Of a DNA stretch of 64,000 nt, positions 42,520-54,443 are shown one piece after another. The notes beneath the pieces are model-generated. The model made no database searches and was not told the origin of the DNA. It worked only from the letters and a program-made list of their open reading frames with translations. How positions within the stretch are numbered: the first letter of the stretch is position 1; the number at the start of each line of letters is the position of its first letter. Source of the stretch: Pseudoduganella lurida (lineage in GTDB: Bacteria; Pseudomonadota; Gammaproteobacteria; Burkholderiales; Burkholderiaceae_D). A program made the position numbers and the translations under genes. Location of the stretch: the NCBI RefSeq assembly GCF_007830455.1, contig NZ_VLLB01000006.1, positions 248,001 to 312,000 on the forward strand. Reading direction: 5' to 3'.

Positions 42520-42539
42520 CCGGCCGCAGGGGCGGCCGG
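42520..42539 (-). terminator. possible hairpin terminator after smg
   Basis: CCGGCCGC (42520-42527) and GCGGCCGG (42532-42539) form a perfect 8-bp stem with a 4-nt loop, about 27 bp past the smg stop. On the - strand only TTTG follows, so its strength is doubtful. The rest of the 284-bp spacer to topB shows a short direct repeat (TCGGTTGCTTTGC) near 42295-42320 and nothing else. Confidence 0.4.
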
Positions 42540-42565
42540 AGGATTCTACCTTTGGAGGGAGAGAT

Positions 42566-43030
42566 TCAGTGCAGCAGGCGCGGGGTCTGGTCTTCGTCGG
42601 AGCCGAACAGGTCGTCGAACATCAGCGCATCGGGCTCCTTGCCCTGGCTCCACAGCAGCATCAGCACGATGATCTTCAGCTTGCCCAGGTTGACGGGCGA
42701 CTCTTCCAGCGCCAGCGCGCGTTCGATGACGATCTCGCGCTGCAGCGGCGACAGCACGCGCGCGCTTTCCAGGAAGGCGATGAAGCCGATCGCCGGTGCA
42801 CCCAGCACATCCTGTTCTTCGGCCACGTAGAAACGCGTGCCCGTCGATGCCGCCGTACGTGCCTGTTCGATGCCGGCCAGTTCGGTCAGGTCGTTGAGCC
42901 AGACCAGTGCCTCGGAGATCTCCACGTCATCGAAACCGACAGCGGAAAGCTTCTTCGCCAACGCGGCCGGTTCGGGGCACGCATCGGGGCGGTAATAGGT
43001 CTCGTAGAGGTATACAAGGATGTCGAACAT
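42566..43030 (-). CDS. smg: Smg family protein (DUF494)
   Basis: A 154-aa protein of the Smg/DUF494 family starting MFDILVYLYETYYRPDACP. SALVWLNDL-like and GFIAFLESARVLSPLQREIVIERAL sequences match the family, as does the gene order smg-dprA-LysM beside def-fmt, conserved in Beta- and Gammaproteobacteria. The function is not established. It is 53 bp downstream of dprA. Confidence 0.92.
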   Translation of the reverse strand: MFDILVYLYETYYRPDACPEPAALAKKLSAVGFDDVEISEALVWLNDLTELAGIEQARTAASTGTRFYVAEEQDVLGAPAIGFIAFLESARVLSPLQREIVIERALALEESPVNLGKLKIIVLMLLWSQGKEPDALMFDDLFGSDEDQTPRLLH

Positions 43031-43083
43031 GGCGCTACTCTATCAGCATAAATCGGCGCGGCACAAGTCCCGCACCGCAGCAA

Positions 43084-44268
43084 TCACCGTTTGAGTCGCT
43101 GAAAAACACCACCCGGCAGCCGTTCCACAACACCTGCTAACTCAAGTGCAAGCAAACTTGCCTGAGTGGCAGCGGCATCGAGCTGCAGGCGCATTGCCAG
43201 TTCGTCAGCGGGCATCGGATCGTACGACAGCACGGTGAGCAAGGCCCTTGCGGCATCGGTGATTTCCTCCAGCATTTCGCTCTCCACTTGCGCTTCGCTC
43301 AGTGCCCGCGGCAGGCTGTATTCCTTGAAGATGTCGTCCACCGTCTCCACCAGTTTCGCGCCTTCGCGCAGCAGCTTGTGGCAGCCTTTCGACAGCGACG
43401 AATGGATCGAGCCCGGCACGGCGAACACATCGCGGCCCTGGTGCGCCGCAAGGTGCGCAGTGATCAGGGAGCCTGAACGTTCGGCCGCTTCGACCACCAG
43501 CACGCCGCGCGACAGCCCGCTGATGATGCGGTTGCGAACCGGGAAATGGTGCGCGCGTGGCGGCGTGCCGAGCGCATGCTCGCTGAGCAGGCAGCCTTCG
43601 CTGCGGATGCGTGCCGCCAGCGCTGCATTCGATGCCGGATAGATCATGTCGATGCCGGTACCCATCACCGCGATCGTGGAACCGCGCTCCGCCAGGCCGC
43701 CCTTGTGCGCGGCCGCATCGATACCCAGCGCCAGGCCGGACACGATCGCCAGGCCCGCGGCCGACAATGCCTGCGCGAAGCGCTGTGCATTGGCGCTGCC
43801 CTGCGCAGTGCATGTGCGGCTGCCGACCACACCGAACGCGGTGCGCTGCAGCAGCGCGACGTCGCCCTGCGCATGCAACAGCAATGGCGGATCGGCAATC
43901 TCGCGCAGCGGCGGCGGATAGGCCGCATCGTTCAGCGTAACGAGATGGTTGCCGTGCAGGGCGGCCCAGGCAAGTGTTTCTTCGGCCAGCTTGCGCAGGC
44001 GCGGCGCGACCGGTGCACGCAGTGCCTTCACAAGCTGCGGCGACATGACTTCTTCGTCCGTCCCCGCTACCTGTTCGACGTGTTCGTGCGCAGCATGGTC
44101 ATCCGCATCGTCGATCTTGCAGGCAGCCTCGATCAACGCCTGCGGCGTGCCGTAGCGCCGCACCAGCCGCGCCTTCGTGTAGCGCGGCAGGCCGGGCAGC
44201 GCCAGCACGCGCAGCCAGGGCAGCAGCGTGTCGATGCCGGCAATGGGAAGGGATTCCGTGGCTTGCAC
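43084..44268 (-). CDS. dprA: DNA processing protein DprA
   Basis: A 394-aa protein that loads RecA on incoming single-stranded DNA in natural transformation. The Rossmann-fold core has FGVVGSRTCTAQG, LAIVSGLALGIDAAAHKGGL, TIAVMGTGIDMIYPASN and the EYPLGTPP-like ALGTPPRAHHFPVRNRIISGLS. A C-terminal winged-helix (about 320-394) contains LSYDPMPADELAMRL. The start is GTG at 44268, 8 bp after the LysM gene stop. Other competence genes are not in the window. Confidence 0.94.
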   Translation of the reverse strand: MQATESLPIAGIDTLLPWLRVLALPGLPRYTKARLVRRYGTPQALIEAACKIDDADDHAAHEHVEQVAGTDEEVMSPQLVKALRAPVAPRLRKLAEETLAWAALHGNHLVTLNDAAYPPPLREIADPPLLLHAQGDVALLQRTAFGVVGSRTCTAQGSANAQRFAQALSAAGLAIVSGLALGIDAAAHKGGLAERGSTIAVMGTGIDMIYPASNAALAARIRSEGCLLSEHALGTPPRAHHFPVRNRIISGLSRGVLVVEAAERSGSLITAHLAAHQGRDVFAVPGSIHSSLSKGCHKLLREGAKLVETVDDIFKEYSLPRALSEAQVESEMLEEITDAARALLTVLSYDPMPADELAMRLQLDAAATQASLLALELAGVVERLPGGVFQRLKR

Positions 44269-44276
44269 GGCGCGGT

Positions 44277-45380
44277 TTACTCCGGAGTTCTGGCAACGTC
44301 GCCCACCACCACCGGTTCCGTTACCTGCATGATCAGGCCATACGCAATATGGTTGAACACGCGGAAGATAAACAGGCTGCCCACTTCTTCGTCCGGCAGC
44401 TTGACCTGCGGATTGCCCAGGTTGTGCCAGCCCTTGCTGGCGCCCTGGTCCGTCACCGTCTGCCCGACATGGTACAGCTGGAGCACGGTGCCAACGTCGA
44501 GCCCATCAAGCTTTCCCCGATTGACGGACACCACCTGGTTCTGCCCCGCGTGCGTGACGCCGTTGTAGATCGCCAGCACGCGCGCATCGACCTGGGTTGC
44601 CGGCGGATGGGGCACGTAGTTCTGCATCGGCATCGGCGGCATCAGCATCAGCTGGTCGCCGGCACCCATCTCTTCCTTGGCGCTGGCGACGATGAACGTG
44701 TGCACGTCCGAGCCGCCGGCCGCTTCCTTCTGCAGCTTCAGCGTGCCGAGATAGAACGCCTCGATGCCCACGGTCTTCTTCGTGACGGGATCGACCAGGG
44801 GCTTGCCCGGCCGGAAGGCCTGGAACGACGTGCCGCCTTTCAGGTTGCCGCGCACATAGGCCTTGTCGCCCTTGCCGATGATCACGCGGTTCTCCGCGGT
44901 CGCCACGATGCGCGGCGCATCCTTCAGTTCGTCGCCTTCGATGATCAGCGGCTGGCTCAGGAACGGTTCGATGACGCCGGCCGGGATCGACGGAATGGCA
45001 TCCCGGCCCAGGCCTTCGGTGCGCGTCTGCGGCGACAGGCGCACGGTGCCCGCCCCGCCGTCATCCGTGACGCCGAGCCGTTTTGCCAGCCGCAGCCGGC
45101 CGGCGGCGCGGTCGAACAGGATCACCTGGCCCGGATAGATCCAGTGCGGATTGGCGATCTCTTCCCGGTTCAGGTCCCACACCTGCGGCCAGCACCACGG
45201 TTTCTCGAGAAAGGCGCCGGAAATATCCCACAGCGTGTCGCCCTTGACGACGGTGTGCTGGTCGGGCGCGTTCGGCTTGAATGCGCAGCGGAGAGCCTGG
45301 GCCTGCGCGGGCGCGACAGCGGCTGCGGAAATCAGTGCCGCCGCCAACAGGCGCACGCCGACTGTGCTAAAATTTTTCAT
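44277..45380 (-). CDS. secreted LysM peptidoglycan-binding protein
   Basis: A 367-aa exported protein. The signal peptide is MKNFSTVGVRLLAAALISAA with cleavage near AQAQA. A LysM domain follows at about 42-95 (HTVVKGDTLWDISGAFLEKPW, then NPHWIYPGQVILFD). The rest (about 110-367) is a conserved C-terminal region with no named catalytic motif. It precedes dprA and is divergent from def, the usual arrangement. Probably envelope maintenance; exact role unknown. Confidence 0.92.
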   Translation of the reverse strand: MKNFSTVGVRLLAAALISAAAVAPAQAQALRCAFKPNAPDQHTVVKGDTLWDISGAFLEKPWCWPQVWDLNREEIANPHWIYPGQVILFDRAAGRLRLAKRLGVTDDGGAGTVRLSPQTRTEGLGRDAIPSIPAGVIEPFLSQPLIIEGDELKDAPRIVATAENRVIIGKGDKAYVRGNLKGGTSFQAFRPGKPLVDPVTKKTVGIEAFYLGTLKLQKEAAGGSDVHTFIVASAKEEMGAGDQLMLMPPMPMQNYVPHPPATQVDARVLAIYNGVTHAGQNQVVSVNRGKLDGLDVGTVLQLYHVGQTVTDQGASKGWHNLGNPQVKLPDEEVGSLFIFRVFNHIAYGLIMQVTEPVVVGDVARTPE

Positions 45381-45624
45381 TGAATATGTCCGTTCATCCG
45401 GCAGCTGGCCGGCCAGATTGCCGGGCTGAAGTGCCTGGACCGAAGTCCTGGCTTGCCGTACAGAAATTCTGCCCAACTTACCCTGATACAGCAAGCCCCA
45501 CACGCCCAACGCGCCGCAAGCACTGTCCGGCGGGTCGCGAAGCGTTGCATTTTTGCCGGGGATTCGCCCCGTCATTGCCTTTATCAGCATCTCCATTCGC
45601 ATCTCCATTATCAACAAGCCATCC

Positions 45625-46161
45625 ATGTCGACACTGAACATCCTCCGCTATCCCGATCCGCGCCTGCACAAGGTCGCCAAGCCCGTCACCGTGTTCGACG
45701 AGCGCCTAGCGCGCCTCGTTGCGGACATGGCCGAAACGATGTACGACGCGCCCGGCATCGGCCTGGCCGCCACGCAGGTGGACGTGCATGAGCGCGTGGT
45801 CGTCATCGACATCAGCGAGACGAAGGACCAGCTCACCGTCTTCGTCAACCCGGAAGTGCTGTGGGCCAGCGACGACAAGCAGGTGTACGACGAAGGCTGC
45901 CTGTCCGTGCCCGGCATCTACGACGACGTGGAACGCCCGGCCAAGGTAAAGGTGCGCGCGCAGAACGAAAAAGGCGAGTTCTTCGAAGTCGATGCCGATG
46001 GCCTGCTGGCCGTGTGCATCCAGCACGAGATGGATCACCTGATGGGCAAGGTCTTCGTCGAATACCTGTCGCCACTGAAGCGCAACCGCATCAAGACCAA
46101 GCTGCAGAAGGAAGAACGCGGCATGGAACGCTCGCACCTGCGCGCCGGCGGCCGCCGCTGA
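45625..46161 (+). CDS. def: peptide deformylase
   Basis: A 178-aa metalloenzyme removing the formyl group from new proteins. All three family motifs are present: GIGLAATQV, EGCLSVPG and QHEMDHLMGK, giving the Cys and two His metal ligands and the catalytic Glu. The start at 45625 (MSTLNILRYPDPRLH) matches the family. Its TGA overlaps the upstream possible fmt ATG by one base. Confidence 0.97.
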   Translation: MSTLNILRYPDPRLHKVAKPVTVFDERLARLVADMAETMYDAPGIGLAATQVDVHERVVVIDISETKDQLTVFVNPEVLWASDDKQVYDEGCLSVPGIYDDVERPAKVKVRAQNEKGEFFEVDADGLLAVCIQHEMDHLMGKVFVEYLSPLKRNRIKTKLQKEERGMERSHLRAGGRR

Positions 46162-47141
46162 TGGGCAGCGTGCCGCAACGCCCCATGAAAGTCGTGTTTG
46201 CCGGCACGCCCGAATTCGCCGCCGTGGCGCTGCGCGCGCTGCATGCGGCCGGCTTCGAGATCCCGCTGGTGCTCACGCAGCCGGACCGCCCCGCCGGCCG
46301 TGGCCTGCAGCTGCAGCCTTCGGCCGTGAAGGCCTTCGCGCTGGCCCATGGCATCCCCGTGGCGCAACCCCTGTCGCTGCGCATGGATGCGAAGGATTTG
46401 CAGCGGGCGCAGGAAGCAAAGGATGCGCACGCGCTGCTGCTGGCCACCGACTACGACGTGATGGTGGTGGCCGCCTACGGCCTGATCCTGCCGCGCAGCA
46501 CGCTCGACATCAAGCCCTGCATCAATATCCACGGTTCGCTGCTGCCGCGCTGGCGCGGCGCCGCGCCGATCCACCGCGCCATCGAGGCGGGCGACCATGA
46601 AACGGGCGTGACGATCATGCAGATGGAAGAAGGCCTGGACACGGGCCCGATGCTGCTGATCGAGCGCACGCCGATCGGCCCGCACGACACGACGGCGCTG
46701 GTGCACGACCGCCTGGCCGCACTGGGTGGCGAGATGGTCGTCAAGGTGCTGCAGCGCATGGCGCAGGGCCAGGTGGATGCGGTGCCGCAGCCGGAAACGG
46801 GCGTCACCTATGCCGCCAAGATCGCCAAGGAAGAAGCCACGCTGGACTTCACGCAGCCGGCCAGCGAACTGGACCGCAAGATCCGCGCCTTCAATCCCTT
46901 CCCCGGCGCGCACGGCACGGTGGACGGCACCGTCATCAAGCTGTGGGGCGCCGAGCTGCTCGACGGCAGCAGCGATGTGCCCGCCGGCCAGGTGCTCGCG
47001 GCGGATGCCCAGCACGGCATCGTGATCGCCTGCGGCCGCGGCACGCTGCGACTGACGGCACTGCAGAAACCCGGCGGCAAGCGCCTGCCCGCCGCCGAGT
47101 TCATCAAGGGATTCCCCCTGGACGGCCTGCGCTTCGCCTGA
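46161..47141 (+). CDS. fmt: methionyl-tRNA formyltransferase
   Basis: A 326-aa enzyme that formylates initiator Met-tRNA with 10-formyl-THF. The N-terminal domain has VVFAGTPEFAAVALRAL, YGLILPRSTLD and the catalytic stretch INIHGSLLPRWRGAAPIHRAI. The C-terminal OB-like domain has RAFNPFPGAH. The ATG at 46161 overlaps the def stop (TGATG), favouring coupling; the family usually starts at MKVVFAGT, here 46185, which would give 318 aa. def-fmt is a universal pair. Confidence 0.95.
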   Translation: MGSVPQRPMKVVFAGTPEFAAVALRALHAAGFEIPLVLTQPDRPAGRGLQLQPSAVKAFALAHGIPVAQPLSLRMDAKDLQRAQEAKDAHALLLATDYDVMVVAAYGLILPRSTLDIKPCINIHGSLLPRWRGAAPIHRAIEAGDHETGVTIMQMEEGLDTGPMLLIERTPIGPHDTTALVHDRLAALGGEMVVKVLQRMAQGQVDAVPQPETGVTYAAKIAKEEATLDFTQPASELDRKIRAFNPFPGAHGTVDGTVIKLWGAELLDGSSDVPAGQVLAADAQHGIVIACGRGTLRLTALQKPGGKRLPAAEFIKGFPLDGLRFA

Positions 47142-47225
47142 AGTGCAATGGGCCACGGCTGGCCCATTGCCCTGCCCCTTTCCTTACAGTAATCTGAACG
47201 CCTGGCGACTTCGGGCGGGACGGGC

Positions 47226-48116
47226 ATGGATCAACTGGCTGCGCTGCGCGCGCTGCGGCGGGTAGTGGAACTGGGCAGCTTCACGGCGGCGGCCGATGCG
47301 CTGGGCATTTCGCACACGATCGTGTCGCGCCAGATCCGCCAGCTGGAAAGCCATCTCGGCGCCCAGCTGCTGAACCGCACCACGCGCCGCTTCGCGCTCA
47401 CCGATGCGGGCCGCGGCTACTACGAAGCCTGCCGCCACATCCTCGATGCGCTGGACGATGCCGACCGCGCCGTCGGCCACCACCAGGCCCAACCCGGCGG
47501 CACGCTGCGCATCAATGCGCCGATGGCGTTCGGCACGCTCGAGCTGGCCGGCTGGCTGCCCCGCTTCATCGCCCGCTACCCGCAGCTGCAGGTCGATCTC
47601 GTCTGCAACGACCGCATCGTCGACCTGATCGGCGAGGGGTTCGACGTGGCCCTGCGCCTGACCCGCGAGCTGCCCGATTCCACGCTGGTGGCGCGCCGCC
47701 TCGCGACCAGCCCGATCCTCCCCGTCGCCAGTCCCGATTACCTGCGCCGCCATGGCACCCCGGCCAGTCCGGATGACCTGGTCCGCCACAACTGCCTGTG
47801 CTACACGCTGGCCGAGCGGCCATTCGACTGGACCTTCGAGCTGCCGGTCGGCGGCCACCAGACGGTTCATGTGGGCGGCAACCTGCAGGCCAATACGGGT
47901 GTCGCCCTGCGCAGTGCCGCGCTAGCGGGGCTCGGCATCGCCTCAAGCGCCGAATTCATCGTGCGGGCCGACCTGCGCAGCGGCGACCTGGTTCCCGTGC
48001 TGCCAGCCTTCCCGATGCGGCCCCGCGAGTTGTATGCCCTGTATCCGCAGAGCCGGCACCTTGCGCCGAAGGTCCGCGCGTTCATCGATTTCGCTGCTGA
48101 ACATTATGAAGTTTAA
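47226..48116 (+). CDS. LysR family transcriptional regulator
   Basis: A 296-aa regulator. The N-terminal winged helix is MDQLAALRALRRVVELGSFT with AAADALGISHTIVSRQIRQLE and LGAQLLNRTTRRFALTDAG. The substrate-binding domain (about 90-296) includes GTLRINAPMAFG. It resembles the common orphan LysR group. Its target is unknown; no divergent gene is close, and the next gene downstream codes for a PEP-CTERM protein. Confidence 0.92.
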   Translation: MDQLAALRALRRVVELGSFTAAADALGISHTIVSRQIRQLESHLGAQLLNRTTRRFALTDAGRGYYEACRHILDALDDADRAVGHHQAQPGGTLRINAPMAFGTLELAGWLPRFIARYPQLQVDLVCNDRIVDLIGEGFDVALRLTRELPDSTLVARRLATSPILPVASPDYLRRHGTPASPDDLVRHNCLCYTLAERPFDWTFELPVGGHQTVHVGGNLQANTGVALRSAALAGLGIASSAEFIVRADLRSGDLVPVLPAFPMRPRELYALYPQSRHLAPKVRAFIDFAAEHYEV

Positions 48117-48310
48117 ACCCGTCAAATGCCGTTTTATATTTGGTGAACAAAAAATATTATCATATTAATATCTTTATTGTTTCAAGAAAACACCTTGCAT
48201 CGAAGATAATTAAGCTGTTGTATTAGTGCACGTAAGTTGTTTACTGGTAGGAAGCTTGAGATAACGCAGATAACATCAAGCACATCCTCCTCCCATTATC
48301 GAGAACCGTC

Positions 48311-48910
48311 ATGTTTAAACCATTAATGCTGGCCAGCCTATTAACTGCGAGCGTGGCGACGAATGCCACGGCCGGTACATGGCAATTTAGTTACACTGGT
48401 TTCCAGGATAGTAACTCTGGTGCCATCCTCGCTGATTACCAGATCTCCGGAAAATTCTCCGGCAGCGATGACAATAGCGACGGCATTCTGGAGCTGGCGG
48501 AAATCAGCTCGCTGTACGTGAACGGCATGGAATACATTGGTTGCGGTACGGGCAGCGATTATTATCATTGTGGCACCGAGCAATTCAGTTATCACATCGG
48601 TGGCCAACTGGATTTCGTTGCCGGCCAATATGGTTACGATCCAGAGGGCGCGTTCGGTGGCGGCCATTATTACCAAACCGGTGTAGGCGAATTTGAATAC
48701 CATAACGCTTTTGGCCAATATACCGAGCAGGCTTATCTATGGACAGCGCAAACGGCGTTCGCGATTTCCAGCGGAACGGTGCTGGCTGGCGAGGTCGTTT
48801 CCGCCGTCCCCGAACCAGCTACCTGGACCATGCTGGCCGCCGGCCTGCTGCTGGTCGGCGGTACCGCGCTGCGGCGCCGTCCGTCGATGCTGACGCCGCA
48901 CCGCCTCTGA
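48311..48910 (+). CDS. PEP-CTERM sorting domain protein
   Basis: A 199-aa secreted protein. A signal peptide (FKPLMLASLLTASVATNATA) and a C-terminal sorting signal VPEPATWTMLAAGLLLVGG followed by RRR are present, so it should be processed by an exosortase and released or attached to the exopolysaccharide. The middle is rich in Gly, Tyr, Asp and Ser. The gene and its 195-bp upstream spacer are clearly AT-richer than the neighbours. No exosortase gene is seen in the window. Confidence 0.88.
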   Translation: MFKPLMLASLLTASVATNATAGTWQFSYTGFQDSNSGAILADYQISGKFSGSDDNSDGILELAEISSLYVNGMEYIGCGTGSDYYHCGTEQFSYHIGGQLDFVAGQYGYDPEGAFGGGHYYQTGVGEFEYHNAFGQYTEQAYLWTAQTAFAISSGTVLAGEVVSAVPEPATWTMLAAGLLLVGGTALRRRPSMLTPHRL

Positions 48911-48913
48911 TCG

Positions 48914-49315
48914 CTACATCAGCAGTTTCTTCACGGCGCGGTATTGCTGCGTCAGCCCGCCCCAGCCCCACGCGGCCGGGCGGGCATCGTCGATGTGGAT
49001 GTAGCTCACCTCGTGCAGTGCCCCCAGCAGTTCCCCCATATCGCGGAACACGGCCTCGATGTAGGCCGCCTTCTCCGCTGCCGTGTTGGTCTCGTCCGAG
49101 ATCTTGATATCCAGGAAAAAGCTGGCCTTGCCCAGCGTGGCCAGGGTCTCTTCCCCCACGAACCAGTGGGCAGGATCACGGTAGGCGATCGCGATGGCCG
49201 TCAGTGCCGGCGCCTTGTGCAGGATTCCGCCGGTATGGCGCAGCAGCAAGTCGGCCACGCGTGGCGCGGGCACGCTCTGCGGGGTGCCCGCGATGGTGAT
49301 GTTCAGGATCGGCAT
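48914..49315 (-). CDS. tautomerase-like protein
   Basis: A 133-aa protein that begins MPILNITIAGTPQ. After Met removal Pro1 would be exposed, the catalytic base of the 4-oxalocrotonate tautomerase superfamily. It is about twice the length of 4-OT, in the range of longer MIF or CHMI-like members (HEVSYIHIDDARPAAWGWGG near the end). Substrate unknown. It starts 1 bp after the stop of the isochorismatase-like hydrolase, so both form an operon. Confidence 0.78.
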   Translation of the reverse strand: MPILNITIAGTPQSVPAPRVADLLLRHTGGILHKAPALTAIAIAYRDPAHWFVGEETLATLGKASFFLDIKISDETNTAAEKAAYIEAVFRDMGELLGALHEVSYIHIDDARPAAWGWGGLTQQYRAVKKLLM

Positions 49316-49316
49316 G

Positions 49317-49946
49317 TCATTCTCCCTGGATAGGCAAATCGAGAAGGGCCGCGGTCGTGAGGACCTCGGCAAAGTTGTCCGCCAGCGCCGTCAGCGCCGC
49401 GCGGTGCAGCATGGCGGACGGCACCACGCCATCGCCGTCCCAGCTGTCGATGTCGCGCGTGGCGCAGGCATCGCCCGCCACCAGCACGCCGTAGTCGCGG
49501 CCCGGCCCGAACGCGCGCGCCTCGCGCACCAGCGTGGAGACGCACATATGCGTCATCAATCCCGCCACCAGCAGGGTACCGATGCCCCGCTCGCGCAGCA
49601 TGCCGTCGAGCGGCGTGCCGGCAAACGTGGCGACCATGGATTTTTCCAGCACATGGTGCCCTGCCGCCGGCGTCAGGGCCTGGTGTATCTGCGACGCCAG
49701 GCTGCCCCGGGCGAACAGGGATGCGCCCGAGGCATTCACGTGGCGCACATGGAACACGGCAATGCCGTGCCGGTCGGCATGTTCGACGAGCGCCTGCGCC
49801 CGCGTCAACGCGGCAGCGGCGCCGGGCAGCGGCAGGCGGCCATTGAAGTATTCGTTCTGGAAATCGACCAGCACCAGCGCCGTACGGCGCGGCTCGATCG
49901 CACCGGTGCGGACGGCACCGGCGATACTGCGGATGGTGGGGGACAT
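49317..49946 (-). CDS. isochorismatase-like cysteine hydrolase
   Basis: A 209-aa member of the isochorismatase-like superfamily. The triad residues fit: Asp in ALVLVDFQNEYF, Lys in HVLEKSMVATFAGT and Cys in GLMTHMCVSTLVREA. It differs clearly from the two biuret-type enzymes in the island. LMTHMCVSTL is common in the nicotinamidase/isochorismatase branch often under AraC-type control. GAGGAG precedes the ATG. With the tautomerase it may process a small ring-cleavage or amide compound; the substrate is unknown. Confidence 0.85.
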   Translation of the reverse strand: MSPTIRSIAGAVRTGAIEPRRTALVLVDFQNEYFNGRLPLPGAAAALTRAQALVEHADRHGIAVFHVRHVNASGASLFARGSLASQIHQALTPAAGHHVLEKSMVATFAGTPLDGMLRERGIGTLLVAGLMTHMCVSTLVREARAFGPGRDYGVLVAGDACATRDIDSWDGDGVVPSAMLHRAALTALADNFAEVLTTAALLDLPIQGE

Positions 49947-50018
49947 GCTGGCTCCTCGTTGACGATGGAGCCATGCTAGAACGCCGTCCGCCGCCCGGGT
50001 AGGGGGCGGGCGCCACAT

Positions 50019-50043
50019 GATTTGTGCGCAAATGGCACAAATC
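50019..50043. promoter_or_regulatory. perfect 9-7-9 inverted repeat between the hydrolase operon and metH
   Basis: GATTTGTGC (50019-50027) and GCACAAATC (50035-50043) are perfect reverse complements around GCAAATG. The site lies 73 bp upstream of the isochorismatase-like gene and 94 bp before metH, so it may be an operator for either. Confidence 0.5.
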
Positions 50044-50137
50044 GGGCCGCCCGCTGGCTGGCGGGGCCGTTGCCAGACCTGCCCTCCGCTCTTACCTTAT
50101 AATCTCAAGCCCCCTGCAAGTCTCCGATGGATAGCCA

Positions 50138-53911
<3,774 letters not shown>

Positions 53912-53972
53912 CGCCGGCACGCTGCCGGCGGAACTCCCGCCCTCCCCCGGTGTCGAACCGCCAGGACCGCGA

Positions 53973-54022
53973 AGGTTCGATCAGGTTCAATCAGGTTCAA
54001 TCAGGTTCGATTAGGTTCAACT
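53973..54022. repeat. five tandem 10-bp repeats before the SPW gene
   Basis: Five units of AGGTTCRATC type (AGGTTCGATC, AGGTTCAATC twice, AGGTTCGATT, AGGTTCAACT) run without a gap and end 15 bp before the SPW start codon. The 10-bp period is close to one helical turn. The repeats cover the promoter-leader region. Confidence 0.85.
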
Positions 54023-54037
54023 GCACGGGAGGGCATC

Positions 54038-54412
54038 ATGGCAATCGCACTGAAGCGCTGGCAGGACCAGCTGATCCTGCTGCTCGGCATCTGGCTGTTC
54101 ATCACGCCGTGGATTTTTTCGTATGTGATTCCGTCACCGCACGCCTGGAACGCATTCCTGTGCGGCGCCGTACTGGCCGTGCTGGCCGCCTGCGACCTGT
54201 ACAAAACCTATCTGTGGGCGGTGATCGTCAACCTGGCGATCGGCATCTGGGTCGCCGTGTCGCCGTGGGTGCTGGTGGCCGACTATGGGCAGGGCAATGT
54301 CATGCTGAACAACCTGCTGGTGGGACTGGCCGCGGCCGTGCTGGCGGCCTGGGAGCTGACAACGGATCCGGAGCTGCACAAGAAGTGGCCGGGCGCCGGG
54401 GCGGCCACGTAA
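54038..54412 (+). CDS. SPW repeat membrane protein
   Basis: A 124-aa inner-membrane protein with four predicted spans. It has the paired SPW-type motifs: ILLLGIWLFITPWIFSY and later AIGIWVAVSPWVLV. The family is widespread with no proven function. GGGAGG precedes the ATG. The C-terminal ELTTDPELHKKWPG is cytoplasmic. It lies between metH and the HDOD gene and is the only gene on its transcript. Confidence 0.85.
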   Translation: MAIALKRWQDQLILLLGIWLFITPWIFSYVIPSPHAWNAFLCGAVLAVLAACDLYKTYLWAVIVNLAIGIWVAVSPWVLVADYGQGNVMLNNLLVGLAAAVLAAWELTTDPELHKKWPGAGAAT

Positions 54413-54443
54413 AATACACGGGCCGCGCGGGGAGACGCGCGCG

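Noticed and set aside
49947..50137. Cobalamin or SAM riboswitch upstream of metH
   Set aside because: No B12-box-like or SAM-box-like conserved core was found in the 191-bp spacer; only a DNA-type dyad is present.
53973..54022. tRNA T-arm-like GGTTCGA sequences
   Set aside because: They are a tandem 10-bp repeat with no acceptor or anticodon stems around them.
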